From NCBI GenBank assembly GCA_900469615.1, contig UBYA01000006.1, positions 62,001 through 126,000 of the forward strand: a stretch of DNA of 64,000 nt. Reading direction: 5' to 3'. This document shows, one piece after another, positions 62,201-64,000 of the stretch (positions within the stretch are counted from its first letter, which is position 1; every line of letters starts with the position of its first letter). Below the pieces are notes generated by a model. That model did not search any database. It was not told where the DNA came from and saw nothing but the letters and a program-made list of their open reading frames with translations. This DNA is from Hyphomicrobiales bacterium (GTDB lineage Bacteria; Pseudomonadota; Alphaproteobacteria; Rhizobiales; Rhizobiaceae). The position numbers and the translations under genes are program-made.

Positions 62201-64000
62201 CGCGAGGTCGATCGTCAGGCCGTTGCGGGCCTCGAGCTCCATGTCGTGCAGCACGACATGGCCGGTTGCGCCGTCCTTTGCCGTCACGTAGATATCGAAG
62301 GTGCGCTCGCTGATGACGTTGAAGCCGAGATTTTCGAGCAGCGGCACGCGGCGCGACAGCGCCAGATTGCCCTGCCCGTGGAAGATCTTCAGCGAGAGGA
62401 TGTCGCCTGCCTCGTCCTTGCGCATGTAGAAGCCGATGCGGATCGGTTCGGCGCCGGCCGTTGCGATGATATCGGGCAGGTCCGCAAAGGCGTCTTCGGG
62501 CGAGAAGGCTTCCTGGAAAGCCTGGCTGACGGAGATGCCGGGCGCCTTCGGGCCGGCCAGCATGACGAAACGTTCGTCCCAGCGGGCGGTGATGGCGCGG
62601 ATCGCCTCTTCCAGCCTGGCCTGGGGAACATGCGGCGTCTTGCCGGCGCTGCGGCCGATGATGAAGTGCACGCGCGCCACGCCGCCTTCGGGGAAAGCCG
62701 GGTAATAGGCGGAGACGCGGCCGTCATAGACGGTCTTCAGGTAGTTGCCGATCTTCTCGCGGACGACGGAATCATATTCCTCGCGCGGAACGTAAATGAT
62801 CACCGAGACGAAGCGGTCGAAATGATCGATGCGCGGCAGCGCACGCACGCGCGGCCGGTCCGTCAGGTCGTTGATCTGCTCGGCAAAGCTTGCCAGCAGG
62901 GACGTATCGATCTGGAAGAGGTCGTCGCGGGGATAGGATTCCAGCGTGTTGTCGAGCATGCGGCCGGAATGGCTGGTGGGATCGAAGCCGAAGTGATCCT
63001 TGACCTTCTGTACCTTCGAGCGCAGCAGCGGCACCTCGGCGGCAGCGCTGGTATAGGCGGTGGAGGTAAAGAGGCCGACGATGCGCAATTCGCCCGTCAC
63101 GTTGCCGTCCGCGTCGAAGCGCTTGACGCCGACATAATCCATATAGGCGCGGCGATGGACGATCGATTTGACGTTCGCCTTGGTGACGATCAGGAAATCC
63201 GGCCCGTCGAGGAAGGCGAGGATTTCCGGCGTCGTGGTGACGGCATCCCGGCCCTGTCGCAACACGCGGACATCGGGATTGGAAAGGATGCCGAGGCCGG
63301 TGCCGCGATCACGCTCGACCTTGGCGTTGGCGCCCTTGCCGGAGTAGACATATTCGCGCATGCCGAGGAAGGTGAAATTGCCGTCCCGTAGCCAGGCAAG
63401 GAAAGCGAGCGCTTCGTCGCGATCGTTCCTGCGGCGGCCGGCCGCCTCATAGGTGGAAAGCTCGGAAATGACGGTATCGAGGCGCGCGAGCATCGGCTTC
63501 CAGTCGGAAACGGCGAGATGCGTCTGATCGAGCACGGCCTGGACCCGCTTGGCCAGGTCCACCGCCTGCGCCGCCGTCAAAGGCGAAAGGTGAAGCTGGA
63601 TATGGCTGACACGATGGGCAGGGTCGCTGGGGTGGTCGGCGGAATAAAGGATCGGCTGCCTGCCACTTTCGACGACCAGGATCGGGTGCACGGCCATGTA
63701 GAGGTCGCGGTAGCTGCTCGTCACCTCGCCCATGACCGATTCATAGAGAAAGGGCATGTTGTGGTCGGTGATCGAGAGGATCGACACGGCGACGCCATCG
63801 GGCTCGATGTTGGCAACCTGCTCGATGCTGACACGCGGAGACGTGCCGCTCCAGGCCGCCAGCTCCCTGCCAGCATGCACGGCGGCAAGCGCCAGCATTT
63901 CAGGGCTGTAAAGCTCCATATCGTCGTTGCTGGCCCGGCCGAACAGGATTTCGGGCTCGAGGTATGCCTCGCCCGTCGCCGCGGCGATCTTGCGTGCCGC
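59252..64000 (-). CDS. NAD-specific glutamate dehydrogenase, large (about 180 kDa) type, 5' truncated
   Basis: The frame is open to the window edge, so the 5' end is outside; 1582 residues are visible. The visible part starts [20 protein letters not shown] and includes the ACT-like N-terminal region, the catalytic core [20 protein letters not shown] (about residues 785-805) with [14 protein letters not shown], and the Rossmann part ([39 protein letters not shown]-like [12 protein letters not shown]). This enzyme deaminates glutamate to 2-oxoglutarate with NAD+ and is common in alphaproteobacteria, Pseudomonas and Streptomyces. The family is about 1,590-1,650 residues, so only a few tens of residues are missing. 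Confidence 0.97.
   Translation of the reverse strand, partial: [1582 protein letters not shown]

Noticed and set aside
59504..63391. A 1295-codon plus-strand frame opposite the glutamate dehydrogenase gene
   Set aside because: Antisense shadow of a high-GC gene; no family signature, no ribosome-binding site, and the minus strand encodes a complete recognised enzyme core.

Overview
The window is ordinary chromosomal core DNA from an alphaproteobacterium of the Rhizobiaceae (Rhizobium/Agrobacterium type). The basis is high GC, gene order (hemE next to a divergent PPR-maf-aroE-coaE-dnaQ operon; hemE-hemJ-rho-mnmE-mnmG-rsmG-parA-parB; trpF-trpB-trpA-accD-folC), alphaproteobacterial families (DUF1013/TrcR, DUF2852, DUF1674, large NAD-glutamate dehydrogenase, alpha-type AddB) and several families of intergenic repeats that resemble those I know from rhizobial genomes. 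I saw no rRNA, tRNA, insertion sequence, prophage or CRISPR array. Both edges cut genes: tsaE-amgK on the left and the NAD-glutamate dehydrogenase gene on the right.

Layout. 1-9.5 kb (+): a TsaE-AmgK fusion, murU, addB, addA and trxA (cell-wall recycling, double-strand break repair, thiol redox). 9.7-14.9 kb (-): trpF-trpB-trpA-accD-folC. 15-22 kb (-): a YgjP-type metallopeptidase, a DUF2852 membrane protein, intracellular PHA depolymerase, an FAH-family hydrolase, a PLP decarboxylase and a glutathionyl-hydroquinone reductase. 22-23 kb (+): DUF2218 protein and nitroreductase. 23-28.4 kb (-): gyrB, then a tightly overlapping Tim44-MltA-Smr-XRE operon. 28.6-29.7 kb (+): fxsA and secB. 29.8-33.4 kb (-): PPR-maf-aroE-coaE-dnaQ.

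33.4-33.8 kb is the likely chromosomal replication origin. It holds several DnaA-box-like 9-mers and an AT-rich stretch against hemE, and the flanking operons diverge from it. To its right (+) lie hemE, hemJ, rho, mnmE, mnmG, rsmG, parA and parB. Four ParB-binding parS sites (31.9, 38.3, 38.35 and 40.4 kb) bracket the origin. Two of them have the same variant sequence, whose first three bases are the stop codon of maf or mnmE, and two lie inside the first codons of aroE and rsmG.

42.9-47 kb (-): holA, lptE, leuS. 47.3-64 kb: yggS (+), trcR (-), acsA (+), sdhAF4-like (-), htpX-rsmB (+), a heparinase II/III-like protein (+), purH (+), a UMF1-type MFS transporter (-) and NAD-glutamate dehydrogenase (-, partial).

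I did not find a new defence, secretion or biosynthetic system. The observations most worth following are the parS sites merged with stop codons and start regions, the origin architecture, the mosaic intergenic repeats, the loss of the zinc ribbon in AccD and of iron-sulfur cysteines in AddB, and an MltA-type enzyme without any export signal.
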